The notes beneath the pieces were generated by a model, which saw only the letters and a program-made list of their open reading frames with translations, was not told where the DNA came from and did not search any database. Positions 1 through 11,384 of a DNA stretch of 64,000 bases are shown here, one piece after another. A program made the translations under genes and the position numbers. The stretch comes from Buddleja alternifolia (lineage: Eukaryota; Streptophyta; Magnoliopsida; Lamiales; Scrophulariaceae), in NCBI GenBank assembly GCA_019426215.1, contig CM033391.1, forward strand, positions 15,736,708 to 15,800,707. Direction: 5' to 3'. Numbering within the stretch: position 1 is the stretch's first letter; every line of letters starts with the position of its first letter.

Positions 1-124
1 TTGCTGCTCGGGTTAGATTTTGAAATACATCTTCCTTTAAGTTTGAATATGAAAAATCAGAGATGAACACAACTTGGAATTTTTAAATTCTTCCTCTGCG
101 TTTTAATATACACGTTCCCCAACA
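1..124 (+). repeat. 3' end of a truncated LTR (copia-like), cut by the window edge
   Basis: The last ~45 bases, with a TTCCTCTGCGTTTTAAT segment and a terminal CCCCAACA, resemble the reverse complement of the solo LTR that starts at 7901 (CAGCGGAAG... next to TGTTGGG). They look like the CA-end of a plus-oriented LTR of the same broad family. The neighbour on the right reads as gypsy gag in the other orientation, so this would be a separate insertion. Only the end is visible, so the call rests on short similarity. Confidence 0.35.
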
Positions 125-690
125 AAGGAGACTTGACCTCTACGTAGAGACCTAGGGGCGTTGGCCTTCTATCGCTTCCCCATGGTGGCCTCTCATGAGG
201 TGAAACCACGATGTTCTCTTCCTTCTCACATGCTGCCCCGTTCATCGGTGAGTTGGATAGTGTGACCCGATCCTGCTAGGGGGTTAGGGACTCATGACCT
301 CGGTAGGTGTATTGACTAAGCTCAACTAGAGGGGGCCGCCCTTTTTCGCGAGGCTCCTGACATCTATGCATTGACTGGGGGGATAGAACTTGAGGCCCCC
401 TATCTTGAGGTGGAGGCATATCTTGAGGGCTCCTCACTTGGGGGTCTTGCCCCCTGACAGCTGATGAAGGCGGCGTCGCGCGAGACGGGTACGCCTGGGA
501 GTATTACTGGACAGCTCGAGCTGCTGCCTGCACCGAGGCATCTTTAACAAGAGCAAGGAGTGATTCTTAGGTGATCTCAAACACTTTACTGGTAGAGAGT
601 GGAATCATTGCTGGTGTCACAGGAGGCGCATTTTGCTCATTCATTGGAGATGGTGGATCTGGACCTCCTCTACCGACTTCAACGCCTGGC
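125..690 (-). pseudogene. Ty3/gypsy gag N-terminal fragment, interrupted
   Basis: Reading the minus strand from 690 to about 130 gives a long proline/glutamine-rich, mostly open translation. It contains a segment like those in plant gypsy gag N-termini (…TSKVFEIT, stop, ESLLALVKDASVQAAARAV) followed by a P/R-rich spacer, with at least three in-frame stops. The sequence resumes at 13150 after the copia insertion: the five bases AGACC are repeated at 691-695 and 13150-13154. A gypsy-type primer-binding site lies farther right at about 13275-13296, where a minus-strand element should have its 5' end. The product would be a capsid precursor. It is clearly broken, and the family assignment is inferred from composition and context. 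Confidence 0.45.
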
Positions 691-695
691 AGACC

Positions 696-2434
696 TATTA
701 GGATTATGGCCACAGATGCTATAGAGGATAGAATGATAGGGCATCTTTCTTGTAATGAATTAATTTATTATTTATAATAAATGGCATTGTTTAGTTTTCA
801 CTTAAATCTTCTCTACATCTATAAGTAGTGTAAAACATTTTGTCCATGTTTTCAATGCGATCTCTCTACTTACTAGGGGATAGGAGAATTAGCACTAGAG
901 AGATTGATCTTGATTACTTAAACTTGTTCGAAAGTAATATGAAATATTTAATGGACAAATAAAGATTTGGAAGACTTGTACACTCTGAGCTTTGACATGG
1001 GAGTGCCAGTCAACCATGTGATGGTGGGAGCTTAAGACTGTAGGCACATCAGTGGAACTGATATGCTCGAACACGACTCGCATCGGTTCCGTCACATGGG
1101 TTTTCACTCTATGACTGTCAATGACAGAACTGATTATGCGTAATAGGTATAAGTGAACCTTTGACCTGAAATATCAGGCTGAAGATACACTTATGACGTC
1201 AAGTCTGTCACTAGAGTAGTTAGACCCAATTCACCCGTTGGTGGGATCGACCTCAAAATACGACTTGATGGGCAAGTGGTAGTCTTAGCTGATAACCAAT
1301 ATGGGATTTGTTATCTCATAAGTGAATGAGAAAGTATCCTATGTGATTATAGATAATAGAGATCAAAGTCTTTGACCAAAGAAAAAAAGACGATTGTGCA
1401 AGGCACTAAATCGCACTCAATGATCTCGTATTATTATAATTAATACTTATGATCAAGTCCAGTGAGTTTGACATAACCATGACTCTCACTTGATTGGGAC
1501 ACATGAACAAAAGGTTTATACTTATATGGTATTTACGATTGGAAGGTTGTGGAATGATCCAAAGGTGACTGGCTAGGTGCTACCCACTTTCTTTGGATTC
1601 CTCTCATTTTCAAACGAAACGAACCTAAAGAGTCGAGCTAAATGATTGATAAAGAAAAATAAAAAGGTTTTTCTATTTTATTCTAGGAAATTTAATTTAT
1701 GGAATAAATTAAATAATTAATTAATTGCTCATTACATGAGATAATTAATTATAAAGATAAGATTAATTATTAATTAATTTCTCAAGAAAATAAATTAATA
1801 AATTAATTTATCTAACAAATTTGGTTATTTAGTTAATTGATTTATTTATTAGATATAATAAATTATTAATTAAATAGATAATTAATAAAAACAAAAGACG
1901 AGCCGGTCCATGTAAGGTGGCATCCATTTGGATGCCTCCTAGGGCTAAGTTGGGCGTCCTCTTGAATGCCCAACATTGGTTCTATTCTTTTGTCTTGGTC
2001 AACAAGTCAAATGATATTAAAAATGACTTTTGGCCTAAATGGAATTAGATGATTTCATACAACTCTCCTACAAAAGAAAAAGAAAACTCTCCTCACTCTC
2101 TCCTACTCTACCCGTCGGTTTCCAAGGGAAAAAGATGGAATTTTTCTATCAATCAATCCGCATGATTATTTAGAGGCAACCTACTTTCGTTGTTCGGATC
2201 AAGAATTCAAGAAAGCTTCAAGGAATTCGTGAAGATTGTATTGCACGAGTTTTGGAGAATTGGAGCCTTCAAATATTCGATTTTTGAAGGAGGATTTAGT
2301 TCTCCAACCACTCGCTTCAACGGGTAAGTTTTTATTTGTTTTTAGCGATTATGTGATTCAATATCCAAATCGAGAAAAACACTTTGGGATTTAATTGAAA
2401 ACACTCCGCTGCGCAATTTTCACGTAACCCAACA
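696..2434 (+). repeat. 5' LTR of copia A
   Basis: It aligns along its length with 11385-13149 and ends in GTAACCCAACA. The first dinucleotide is TA instead of TG (TATTAGGATTA here, TGTTAGGATTA in the 3' LTR), a point mutation. Compared with the 3' LTR it lacks a block of ~35 bases near 1561 (present at about 12252-12287). Confidence 0.92.
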
Positions 2435-2435
2435 G

Positions 2436-2447
2436 TGGTATCGAGCC
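2436..2447 (+). other. Primer-binding site of copia A
   Basis: TGGTATCGAGCC begins two bases after the 5' LTR end. It is close to the TGGTATCAGAGC complement of the 3' end of initiator tRNA-Met that most plant copia elements use. Confidence 0.8.
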
Positions 2448-4569
2448 AATCTTTGAATTATGCATATTATGTGTTTTTTAAGCATGCGTTTATGAGTTTT
2501 TAAATCTGTGTTTTCATGGTGTTTAGCCTAAAATTTGATTTTTTATGTTTATCATAAATCTGGGTAATTTTATGATATGAGAAAAAAATCAAGAAACGAG
2601 GAAAAACGGGGCTTAAAAGCCCAAAGAAGCTGCAGCACACACGCACAGCGTTGTGCGCGCAGTCGCACGGCGCCTGACCGTGTGGCCTGGCTGCGTGTCT
2701 GCCACACGGTCACATGACCTGCCCAGGTAGCGTGTTTGACACACGACCCGCTGAAATGGGTCATGGACCCGGTTCTGAGAACGGGCTGTGATTTGGGTCA
2801 AAATTAATATTTGGGTTTTGGGTAAATTTAATTATTGAGTCAAAATGATGATGACTCGGAATAACTCAAATTAAGCCCAATTGTAAAATTACTTAATTTT
2901 GACTTATTAATTAGTTTTGGCTTAATTTAATTAATTCCAAATAGGCCAACGGGTTGGTGATTTGGATTTTTTTAAAAGTAGCCCAACAGAAATTAATAAC
3001 ACGTGCAAGTTTTTCTAATTAATTAATTTTAGGCCCAATTAAGTTAAATCCGAGCGGGCCAAAAGGATTGTGACTTGGGTTTGATGAAATCGAGCCCAAT
3101 AAGATTAATTGGAATAAAAATATTTAATTAAAATAATTAATTATTTTTCTTGGAGATCAATAATTAATTTATGGATTAAATATTATTATTTTTCCTCAAT
3201 TTGGAAATTACTCAGATATTTGAATAAGGAATATAAATTATTTTTCTTGGATGATTAATAATTAATTCTTTAATCAAATAAAAAATTTTCCAATTAATGA
3301 TGGCTTTAAATCATAATAAAATAAGATTCTATATTTTATGTATTCATTTTAGTTGGACTAATATTATTATAATTAAAGGTAAATATACTTAATTTATAAT
3401 TTTGTGTATCTAAGTCATCTAGTAGAACTAGATTGATTTTAATTAAAATAAAGCATATATATAAATTAGGAATTTTATAAAGGACTTTTTAGTTGGACAA
3501 AAATTTTAAATAATCAACATAAGTGTTTTAATATTACGAGCATGTATTAAATGTTGTAAGCATGTCTTATGTGATGGAGATACCGATCATGGACTTGGGT
3601 TTTATTTGATAACCTTTCTTTTTTATGGGTTGTAAAGCTGAAATTGAGGCTATTTATTGCTTTTTTAGAAATAATGTATAGGTTGTTTTTAAAGCGTTGT
3701 AATAGAATAGTTCAAGATTGGTGGAGACGAGAAGCCCATGAAGATTAGATAGGTTTTTGTTTTTACCTTTTTGTAATGGCCCATTGGCTTGGGCCCTCTA
3801 GTAAAAGTCCATGATCGAGTGTGATTGTTTTATTTATTTAATTCCATTAATATATATATTGATAGGCATGTTTATTAGTAGTATAAATTATGCCTGTTCG
3901 ATATATGATAATTGTGCTATATAAATTGATTAATGTGCAAAGTGAGACGAAATTTTAGACAATCTAAATTCTCCCAAATAAAAAATACCGAGTTAGTAAA
4001 GGATGTGGAGCATCCTCGCCCTCCACTAAGCTTATTAAAATTAAAATTACTACAAATGTGTAATGCTTCCCAGTTATGGGGGTTATGCATTTGGAAATAA
4101 TTTGAAATTTTATTAAATGCATAAGATGCCTTAGTCGAAGCATATTTCTCCCCAGAAACCGGTTAGGTTGCAAAGTGAAATTCAAATATTAGATTAAAGG
4201 AGTTAGTGGGAATAAACTCGGGTAGTTCACGAGCTTAGAAATCGGTTAGGTTGAGGCTTGGTGAACTATGGGGAAAGGTATTGAAATATTTATGGGATAA
4301 ATTAATGTAAGACATCACTTCAAATTATTAATGGGCCAGAAATCGGTTAGGTTGCAACCCATTTAATTAATTGAGGACCTCAATACCTGCTGTGGAATCG
4401 ATGCCAATGATGATTCCCGATTTCTACATGGGAGTGTGGAATTCAAAAAATGCAATGGGAGTCAAGATGAATTTTAAAGTCCTTAATTTTTCTTGGTTAA
4501 GTCAATTACAAGTAATCTAACTAATTTGGTTTATTTCTGCAGTTATTTTCTGGTTTATCTCTCTCAAAT
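2448..4569 (+). other. Long untranslated leader of copia A
   Basis: About 2.1 kb between primer-binding site and gag holds no convincing coding sequence. It contains a perfect 12-bp inverted repeat (TGACCGTGTGGC 2675-2686, GCCACACGGTCA 2701-2712) able to form a hairpin with a 14-nt loop, a long AT-rich stretch around 3100-3560, and three copies of a 17-base motif AGAAAYCGGTTAGGTTG at 4154, 4237 and 4338. Confidence 0.6.
4154..4354 (+). repeat. Three dispersed copies of a 17-base motif upstream of gag
   Basis: AGAAACCGGTTAGGTTG at 4154-4170 and AGAAATCGGTTAGGTTG at 4237-4253 and 4338-4354 are almost identical, while the DNA between them is not repeated. Spacing is 83 and 101 bases. Function unknown. 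Confidence 0.8.
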
Positions 4570-5708
4570 ATGACAAACCCACTTTTAATTCTGCTCGAAA
4601 AGAATACCCTAACTGGACCCAATTATGTGGACTGGCTTAGAAATTTGAGGATCATCCTCAATTTGGAATCCCTGGGATACGTCTTGGAGGCTGATATCCC
4701 CGCGGCTCCAGCTAGGACACGTGCTAGTGAGGAAGAGGTCCAAGCCCATGAAAAATGGGTCAAGGACGACGTCCGGGTGAGAGGATAGATGCTGGGATCT
4801 ATGATCAATGAACTTCAAAGGTCACATGATAAGATGCCCACTGCAAGAGCTATCTTGGCACACCTGTTAGAGCTCTAGGGTGAGCATAGTCGAACTGCTC
4901 GATATGAGATATTGAAAGAGCTCTTCGGAGTCAAGATGAAAGAAAGTGAGAAGGTTGGTGATCATGTCCTCAAAATGATATTGAGGATTGAGAAATTAGA
5001 AGCTCTCGACTTCACCATGAACGCCACTCTTCAAACTGACTTAATCTTGCAGTCTCTTCCTGATTCTTTCTCCCAATTTGTGGTTAACTTTAACTGCAAT
5101 GAGATAGAGTGGAATTTAGCAAGGCTAATGAACAAATTGGTTACTACACAATCTTAAATGAAACCAAAGGGAAAGAAAATTGCCTTGGTCATCTTTTTTG
5201 GACCTAAAAGGTCTAAGTCTAAGAAGAAGAACAACAAGAAGCAGGCTGGCGAGCTAGGAGCAAAAAGGGGTGTTCAAAAGGGTAAGGGAAAGCCTCAAGG
5301 GTTTTATAAGAGCAAAGGGCCTAAAAAGACGAATAGATGTCTCGAGTGCTGTGAACTTGGCCATTGAAAGAGGAATTGTCCTAAATTAGGCAAAGGTGCA
5401 AAAGGTATGGAACTCTTCATTTATGAAACTAATTGTTCTATGACCGTTTTTTCAACTTTATGGATTCTGGACTCAGGGGCTAGTGCTCACGTGTGTTGTT
5501 TGGATCAGGATCTGGAGAGAAGTAGAAAGCTGGGCCGAGAAGAAGTGCTAATCAAAGTAGGCCGCGGGGAAAGCGTCGCGGCTAATAGGATTGGATCTAC
5601 TTCTTTGATTTTGAATTCTGGACATTTATTATTTTTAAATAATATTTTGGTTTTGCCGAAGGGGCTTAAGAACATTGTTTCCATTCCTATATTAGTTAAG
5701 ACTGGCTA
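4570..5708 (+). pseudogene. copia A gag and protease, broken
   Basis: One reading frame from the ATG at 4570 carries gag and then protease, interrupted by four in-frame stops: after the first 72 codons, near 4876, at 5155-5157, and inside the zinc knuckle. The N-terminus has the LTGPNYVDWLRNLRI segment typical of plant copia gag. The CCHC knuckle at 5338-5379 has C-x2-C-x4-H spacing but a stop codon between the His and the last Cys. The protease active-site motif WILDSGASAHVC lies near 5461. The product would be capsid/nucleocapsid plus aspartic protease. It cannot be translated as one protein as it stands. Confidence 0.85.
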
Positions 5709-5761
5709 AACATTCCATTTTTCTGATTTGAATTGCGACATTTATTATGGTAATAATATAG

Positions 5762-6480
5762 TTGGCAGGATCTTTAGTAAGTGGTTTGTATTATTTAAAT
5801 GTCCATAATTCTTCTGATGTGAATGTTGTAACACATAAACATGGTAGGCAAGAAGCTAACTTAAGACTTAAGTGGCATCTTAGACTATGCCATGCTGGAG
5901 AGCACAAGATGCACAAAATGAAAAAAGATGGGCCTTTAAGCTCACTAGGGTCGGATCCCTATCCAACATGTGAATCATGTCTCTTACGCAAGATGGCTAG
6001 ATCTCCCTTCACCGGGACTTTTGAAAGAGCTACTCAAGTCTTAGGAGTAGTGCATATCGACGTTTGCGGACCATTTGGAGAAATGGCTCGTGGAGGTTTC
6101 TACTACTTCATCATTCAAGATATGGTCTAGTGTATCTCATGAAGCAGAAGTCTGAATCCTTTGAATGGTTTAAAGAATTCAAAGCTATAGTAGAAAATCA
6201 AACTAGCCAAAATATAAAGACTCTACGTTCAGATCGTGGAAGAGAATATATGAGCTCCGAGTTTGATGAGTTCCTTGGGGAACTAGAAATAATGTTACAA
6301 CTAATACCCCCAGAAACTCCTCAACTAAATGGAGTAGCCGAGCAAAGGAACAGAATATTGTTAGACATGGTTCGTTCCGTACTTATTTACACTGATTTAC
6401 CCATTTCAGTGTAGGGACATGCGCTCCTTACTGCTGCTTATATATTGAACAGATGTCCCTTCAAATCCGTTCCTTAAACT
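5762..6480 (+). pseudogene. copia A integrase region, frameshifted
   Basis: After a frameshift relative to gag-protease, the frame at 5762-6130 shows the pre-integrase zinc finger (HLRLCHAGEHK…CESCLLRKM) and the first catalytic block (HIDVCGPFG). It ends in a stop. The frame from 6064 continues the catalytic core (LRSDRGREYMSSEF, then a PPETPQLNGVAEQRNR segment with the expected glutamate context). Further stops occur at 6412-6414 and near 6475. The enzyme would insert the cDNA into the genome. It is inactive here through at least one frameshift and two nonsense codons. Confidence 0.85.
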
Positions 6481-6489
6481 CCAAATGAG

Positions 6490-7900
6490 ATGTGGAATAA
6501 TAGAAGTCTTAAGCACATAAAGATTTGGGGATGTCCTGCTTATGTCAAAAAGACTAAAGTGGAGAAATTGGAGACAATATCCCTAATGGGACGTTTAATT
6601 GGTTATCCTGAAGATTCCATGGGATTCTTCTTTTACCTACATGATGATCAAAGGATCATTATGGCCCTACAAGCCCACTTCCTTGAGGATGAGTTCATCA
6701 TGGAAGGGGGCAAAGGTAGAAAGATTGTTCTAGAAGAACAAAATGAAACTCCCTCTGAGACATCTGTCCAAGAACCAAGGCCTGACCCAACAGTAGCACA
6801 ACCACCACGTAGATCTGGTAGAATACGACATGAACCTGAGAGGTATGGGTATCTGCTGCAGAGGGAGCTAGAGCTTCACATTGTAGTACAAGAAGGTCAT
6901 GAAGATGATCCTTGTACCTATGATCAAGTGATGGTAGATGTCGACGCTTCAAGATGGCGAGAAGCAATGGAAACAGAGATGGATTCTATGCAATCTAACC
7001 AAGTCTGGACCTTGGTAGATCGTCCTGAAGGTATCAAACCTATAGGATGCAAAAGAAAGATTGGTAGCGATGGCAAGGTTGACACCTTTAAAGCTAAGCT
7101 CATTGCAAAAGGCAATAGTCAAAGAGAAGGAATTGACTATCAAGAGACCTTTTCTCCTGTGGCCATGATAAAGTCGATCTGAATACTATTATCCACAACT
7201 GCATACTTACATTATGAGATATGGCAGATGGGTGTCAAAACTGCTTTTCTGAATGGATTCTTAGAAGTGGACATCTATATGGAACAACCAAAAGGTTCTG
7301 TATCTGAGACCAATATCAATAAAGTATGTAAATTTGAGAGGTCCATATACGGTCTCAAGCAAGCATCTAGAAGCTGGAATCTTTATTTTGATGAAGTCGT
7401 AAAGGGATATGGCTTCATCAAGAATGAAGATGAACCCTGTGTCTACAAGAAGACTAGTGGGAGCAAGATCTTGTTCTTAGTACTATATGTAGATGACATT
7501 CTACTTATAGGAAATGACGTGGTAATGCTCACCACTGTCAAGAAAAGGCTTTCGAGTACGTTTTCCATGAAAGACTTAGGAGAAGCAACGTACATTCTAG
7601 GAATTCATATCTATAAAGATAGAACGAATAGAATGATCGGTCTTTCCCAAGCCCTTTACTTAGAAAAGGTCCTAAAGAGATTTAGGATGGATAACTCTAA
7701 GAAAGGATTCTTTCCCATGAGACATGGGGTACACTTATCTAAGTCCATGTGTCCTCAATATGAGGAAGATAGAAAGGAGATGAGCAATGTACCCTATGTT
7801 TCTGTAGTAGGTAGCTTGGTGTATGCAATGTTGTGTACAAGACCTGACATTGCTTATGATGCAAGCGTGGCGAGTCGATTTCAGGAAAACACGAGGAAGG
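6490..7900 (+). pseudogene. copia A reverse transcriptase, broken and cut by a solo LTR
   Basis: The frame from 6490 includes the end of integrase, a variable linker and the RT start (ASRWREAMETEMDSM…QVWTLVDRPEG…KARLIAKG-like FKAKLIAKG). A stop lies at 7180-7182, and RT continues in the same frame at 7228-7900. Visible RT motifs are VKTAFLNGFLEVDIYMEQP, YGLKQASRSWN and the catalytic YVDDILL. The domain runs into RPDIAYDASVASRF and is then interrupted at 7901 by TGTTGGG, the start of an LTR in opposite orientation. The catalytic aspartates are intact, but upstream stops prevent expression. Confidence 0.87.
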
Positions 7901-9493
7901 TGTTGGGAAAAATTGCATAAAATCAAAAACGCAGCGGAAGAATAAAAGTTAAATTCCCAGTGGCTCATCTCTATTTCTCGTATTTAAATTGGGTTTCGAA
8001 TTCAATTACCGTTCTCGCGTATGTTGAATTCTGAACCAGCTTTTGCAATCCTTTCTTGAACAGCAAATCCGTCGCTGTCTCTAAATTGCCACACCAGAGT
8101 CAAAAATGAAAATCTTCTTCTTTCTTCTTGATGAAGACGGCTAGAGAGAGAAAGAAGGGGTGGAGGATTTTACTTGGAGAGAAAGTTTGTGTATTGTTGA
8201 CTTCTTAGGTTAATTTTCTCTAAGTAGTATATTTATACTACAATGAAACAATAACCTAGGCTAATTTTACCCCCCACTTTGTGGCCTTTTAGCCATCGGG
8301 CTTTAGCCCTTTTATGCTTATTAATTAATTAAATAATTAATATTATTTATCCAACAAATAAATTAATTAAATCCATGTTAATATTATAATTAAATTCCTC
8401 TAAGGAATTAATTAATTCATTAACTTAATTAATTAATAAAATCATCTAATGATTAATTAATTAATCTCGATATCCAATACCGAAAATTCTCTCAAGTCTT
8501 TTTCCATGATTTTCTTTTTGCACTTCCTTTAGGCGCGACTCTTTAGGTTCGTCTCAAAAAGCAATTGGGAGGAAACCAAAAGGATGTGAGTAACACCTAG
8601 CCAGTCACGTGGCTCACATCGTATCCCAATTGAGAACGAATGAATATGATCATTCCAAACCATATATGCTGTGAATACCGTACGAGTATAAACCTTTTAT
8701 TCTTATATCCCAGTCAAGTGAGAGTCATGGTTTTAGTCAAACTCACATGACTTGAGCATATGCTTAGCTCAAAATGAGTCGAGGTCATTTTATGCTTTGG
8801 CCAAAAACTTTTAACCTCACTCATTCATGACTGCATAAGATATTTAGCTCATTCACTTATGAGAGAATAAATCTCATTTTGCTAATCAGTTAACAATACT
8901 ACTTGCCCATCAAATCGCACTTCGAGGTCGATCCCACCAAAGGGTGATTTGGATCCAACTACTCTAATGACAGACTTGATGTCACAAGTACATCTTCAAC
9001 TCAATTCCTCTGGTCTAAGGTTCACGCGTACCTATCACAACTTATCAGTTTCATCATTGACTGTCAGTGAGTGAATACCCATGTGATGAAACTGATGCGA
9101 GCCGTGTTCGAACATATTAGTCCAACTTATATGTCCATGACATAAGTTCCCACTATCATTCCCATAGTGTTCGACTGGCACTTTCTCTGTCAAAACTTAT
9201 ATCATGCAAGTCCTTGTTCTGTATTGATGTCCAGTCAAATACTTTCTTAGACTTGCGAACCCTATTTAGAGAATATGGATCAAACCCTTCTAGTGTCATT
9301 CTTCCTATCCCATAGGAAGTAGAAGGTTTGCCTTATTCTGAAGGACTTTACGTTGTTTATTAACACCTTACAAATGCCTATAAGAAAACAACAAGATAAT
9401 GCCTTATATATTATAAAAAGATATTGTTTAGTTACAAGTGAATGCCCTATAAATCTATCCTCTTTATGGCATTTGAGGGCATACACTCTAACA
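7901..9493 (-). repeat. Antisense solo LTR of a related copia family
   Basis: The 1593-bp block starts TGTTGGG and ends TCTAACA, and interrupts the copia A RT/RNase H frame. The flanking five bases GAAGG (7896-7900) and AAAGG (9494-9498) match at 4 of 5. Its reverse complement is clearly similar to the copia A LTR: both share the TGTTAG start with a TATGCC/GATGCCATA-AGAGGATAGA segment, the CATGACTCTCACTTGACTGGG stretch and the GCAGCG segment near the end. No coding DNA lies within it, so it is a solo LTR left by LTR-LTR recombination. Confidence 0.85.
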
Positions 9494-9498
9494 AAAGG

Positions 9499-9967
9499 AA
9501 CATTGGATAGCTGTGAAGAATATCCTAAAGTATTTTGAAAGAACTATGGATATGATTCTCATCTATGGAGGTGGAGATTTGAAGATGGAAGGTTACACTG
9601 ACTCAGACTTTCAGTCTGATGTAGATGACCGAAAAACCACTTCAGAGTTTGTTTTCACGCTTAATGGTGGGGCAGTTTCTTGAAAAAGTTTCAAGCAAAG
9701 CACAACTGCTGATTTCACCACTGAAGCAGAATATGTGGCAGCCTCAAAGAAGTTGTTTGGATGAGAAAATTTCTGGGAAAACTTCAAGTGGTTCCTAGTG
9801 CAGAGCTCCCATTGCCACTTTATTGTGATAACAATGGAGCAATAGCGCAAGCCAAGGAACCAAGGTCTCATAACAAGTCCAAACACATTGAGAGAAGATT
9901 TCACATCATCAGGGAGATCGTTGGCAGAGGAGAGATAGCAGTTCAGAAAATAGCTGACACACAAAAT
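9499..9967 (+). pseudogene. copia A RNase H, first part
   Basis: Directly after the solo LTR the pol sequence resumes (HWIAVKNILKYFERT, DLKMEGYTDSDFQSD, TTEAEYVAAS), the copia RNase H domain, with stop codons and frameshifts. Around 9800-9960 the frame shows LYCDNNGAIAQAKEPRSHNKSKHIERRFHIIREI and KIADTQN. It is then cut at about 9967 by an unclassified insertion, and the C-terminus resumes at 11261. Confidence 0.85.
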
Positions 9968-11259
9968 CCTAGTAAGTGTACTAGGTCGTGCAAGTAATAT
10001 AGTGGATGTAGGTCCGAATTATCGTACCCTAGAGACAATTGTATTTAAGTACTGAAATTACTGTGTTATCTAATTCTAAGTTAAATCAAGAGATAAAGAT
10101 GTGAATTATGAATTAAAATATTAAATAACAATTACCAACTAATGAGAGAAATCAACTTTGAATTAAATCAACGAGAAAAGTGATTAAGGCACATGATTCA
10201 ACCAATTATTCAATTTGACTATGATTCTATCTTACCGGATTATTAGATTGATTAGGTTAAGGCGAAATTCTCTAAATTATTTACTATCCAATCTCTTGGT
10301 ATAGCAATTCTATTTTCATTAACGATTTCTATATCTCTATATGAAATTCAAATTAATGAAAACGCATTACAAAGATTCATGGAATTTCCCGTTTTCACGG
10401 AAAGCACACACAAGGAAATCGAATCTATCTCTAGTCAATTTTACGTTGTGGTGTTTAATACCTAGATGCATCCCTAGTTTATCTCCTCTCGGTCTCAAAA
10501 CTAAGCACAAATTCATACGATTGGTAGCTAAGCAATCATAAGCATTAAGAACAAATATTAAACACATAACCCAAAACAAATTTAATCCGAAAAAATAATA
10601 CCCATAAATCAAACATAATAATTGGATTTCACATGGCCTCAATCAAAGGGAAATTAAGTCATAATCGTAAAAGAAAAGAGATAATTCATCTTGAAAGACA
10701 TGTTCAATGAAAACAAATCTAAAAGCATGAAATTAAAACTCCCTAATAATGTTTCTTGATAGATCTTGCTTGAATTCTCCTTCTTCATAGACAAAGACGG
10801 AGTATCCTCGCGTTCTTCTTCTTCCCCAGACTTCTCTCAACCCTCTTGGTGTGTTTCAAAGTGTCAAACCCTCAAAAGTGGGCAAAAGTCCCAAATTTTG
10901 ACCTAATAACGCGTATTTATAGATGCTGAAATCGGCCCTTAGCCACGGCTAAAACGACGGTAACCACGGCTAAAATCTGATGTTCACTTTTGTTGCCTAT
11001 TTTAGCCTTGGTAACTTCATATCTTCAAGGCACAAAAGTTCCTTCATGATCACCATGGCTAAGGGTCTTCATAGCCGTGGCTAAAGGAGTATTTTGAGAA
11101 CTTCTTTGATCTTTCATTCATTTTTGCTCCAATTCTCAAATAACCTATAAAAACACAACCAATCACAAAATCAAAGCATATGTGGCATAAATACACTCAA
11201 GAACTCATCAAAATACAAGAAAAGAGGCGCCTAAAAGGCGTAAAATACGAGCTTATCAA
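9968..11259. mobile_element. Unclassified ~1.29-kb insertion with terminal hairpins (possibly Helitron-like)
   Basis: The insertion splits the RNase H frame between KIADTQN and ASTDNVADLF. The uninterrupted site would read CAAAATAGCC, consistent with insertion at an A/T dinucleotide and no long target duplication. The left end holds a perfect inverted repeat CCTAGT-6 nt-ACTAGG. The right end has a short hairpin (GCGCC-TAAAA-GGCGT, 11228-11242) 17 nt before the junction. No LTRs, long terminal inverted repeats or convincing ORF are seen. A terminal hairpin and lack of duplication recall Helitrons, but the right end TTATCAA is not the canonical CTRR, so the class is open. Strand unknown. Confidence 0.6.
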
Positions 11260-11260
11260 T

Positions 11261-11370
11261 AGCCTCAACTGACAATGTAGCTGACCTGTTCACCAAACCA
11301 CTACCTCAGGCTGTTCTGGACCGACACCTGGAAAGGATGGGTATAAGATACCACAAAGAGTGGCATTGAG
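11261..11370 (+). pseudogene. copia A RNase H C-terminus
   Basis: The translation ASTDNVADLFTKPLPQAVLDRHLERMGIRYHKEWH then a stop is the canonical end of copia pol. It runs directly into the polypurine tract. It is separated from the rest of RNase H by the insertion at about 9968-11259. Confidence 0.88.
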
Positions 11371-11371
11371 T

Positions 11372-11384
11372 GCAAGTGGGAGAT
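11372..11384 (+). other. Polypurine tract of copia A
   Basis: GCAAGTGGGAGAT lies immediately before the TGTTAGG start of the 3' LTR, the expected plus-strand primer of reverse transcription. Confidence 0.85.

Noticed and set aside
9968..11259. Canonical Helitron
   Set aside because: The 3' end lacks CTRR and the hairpin is slightly far from the end, so only a tentative class is given.
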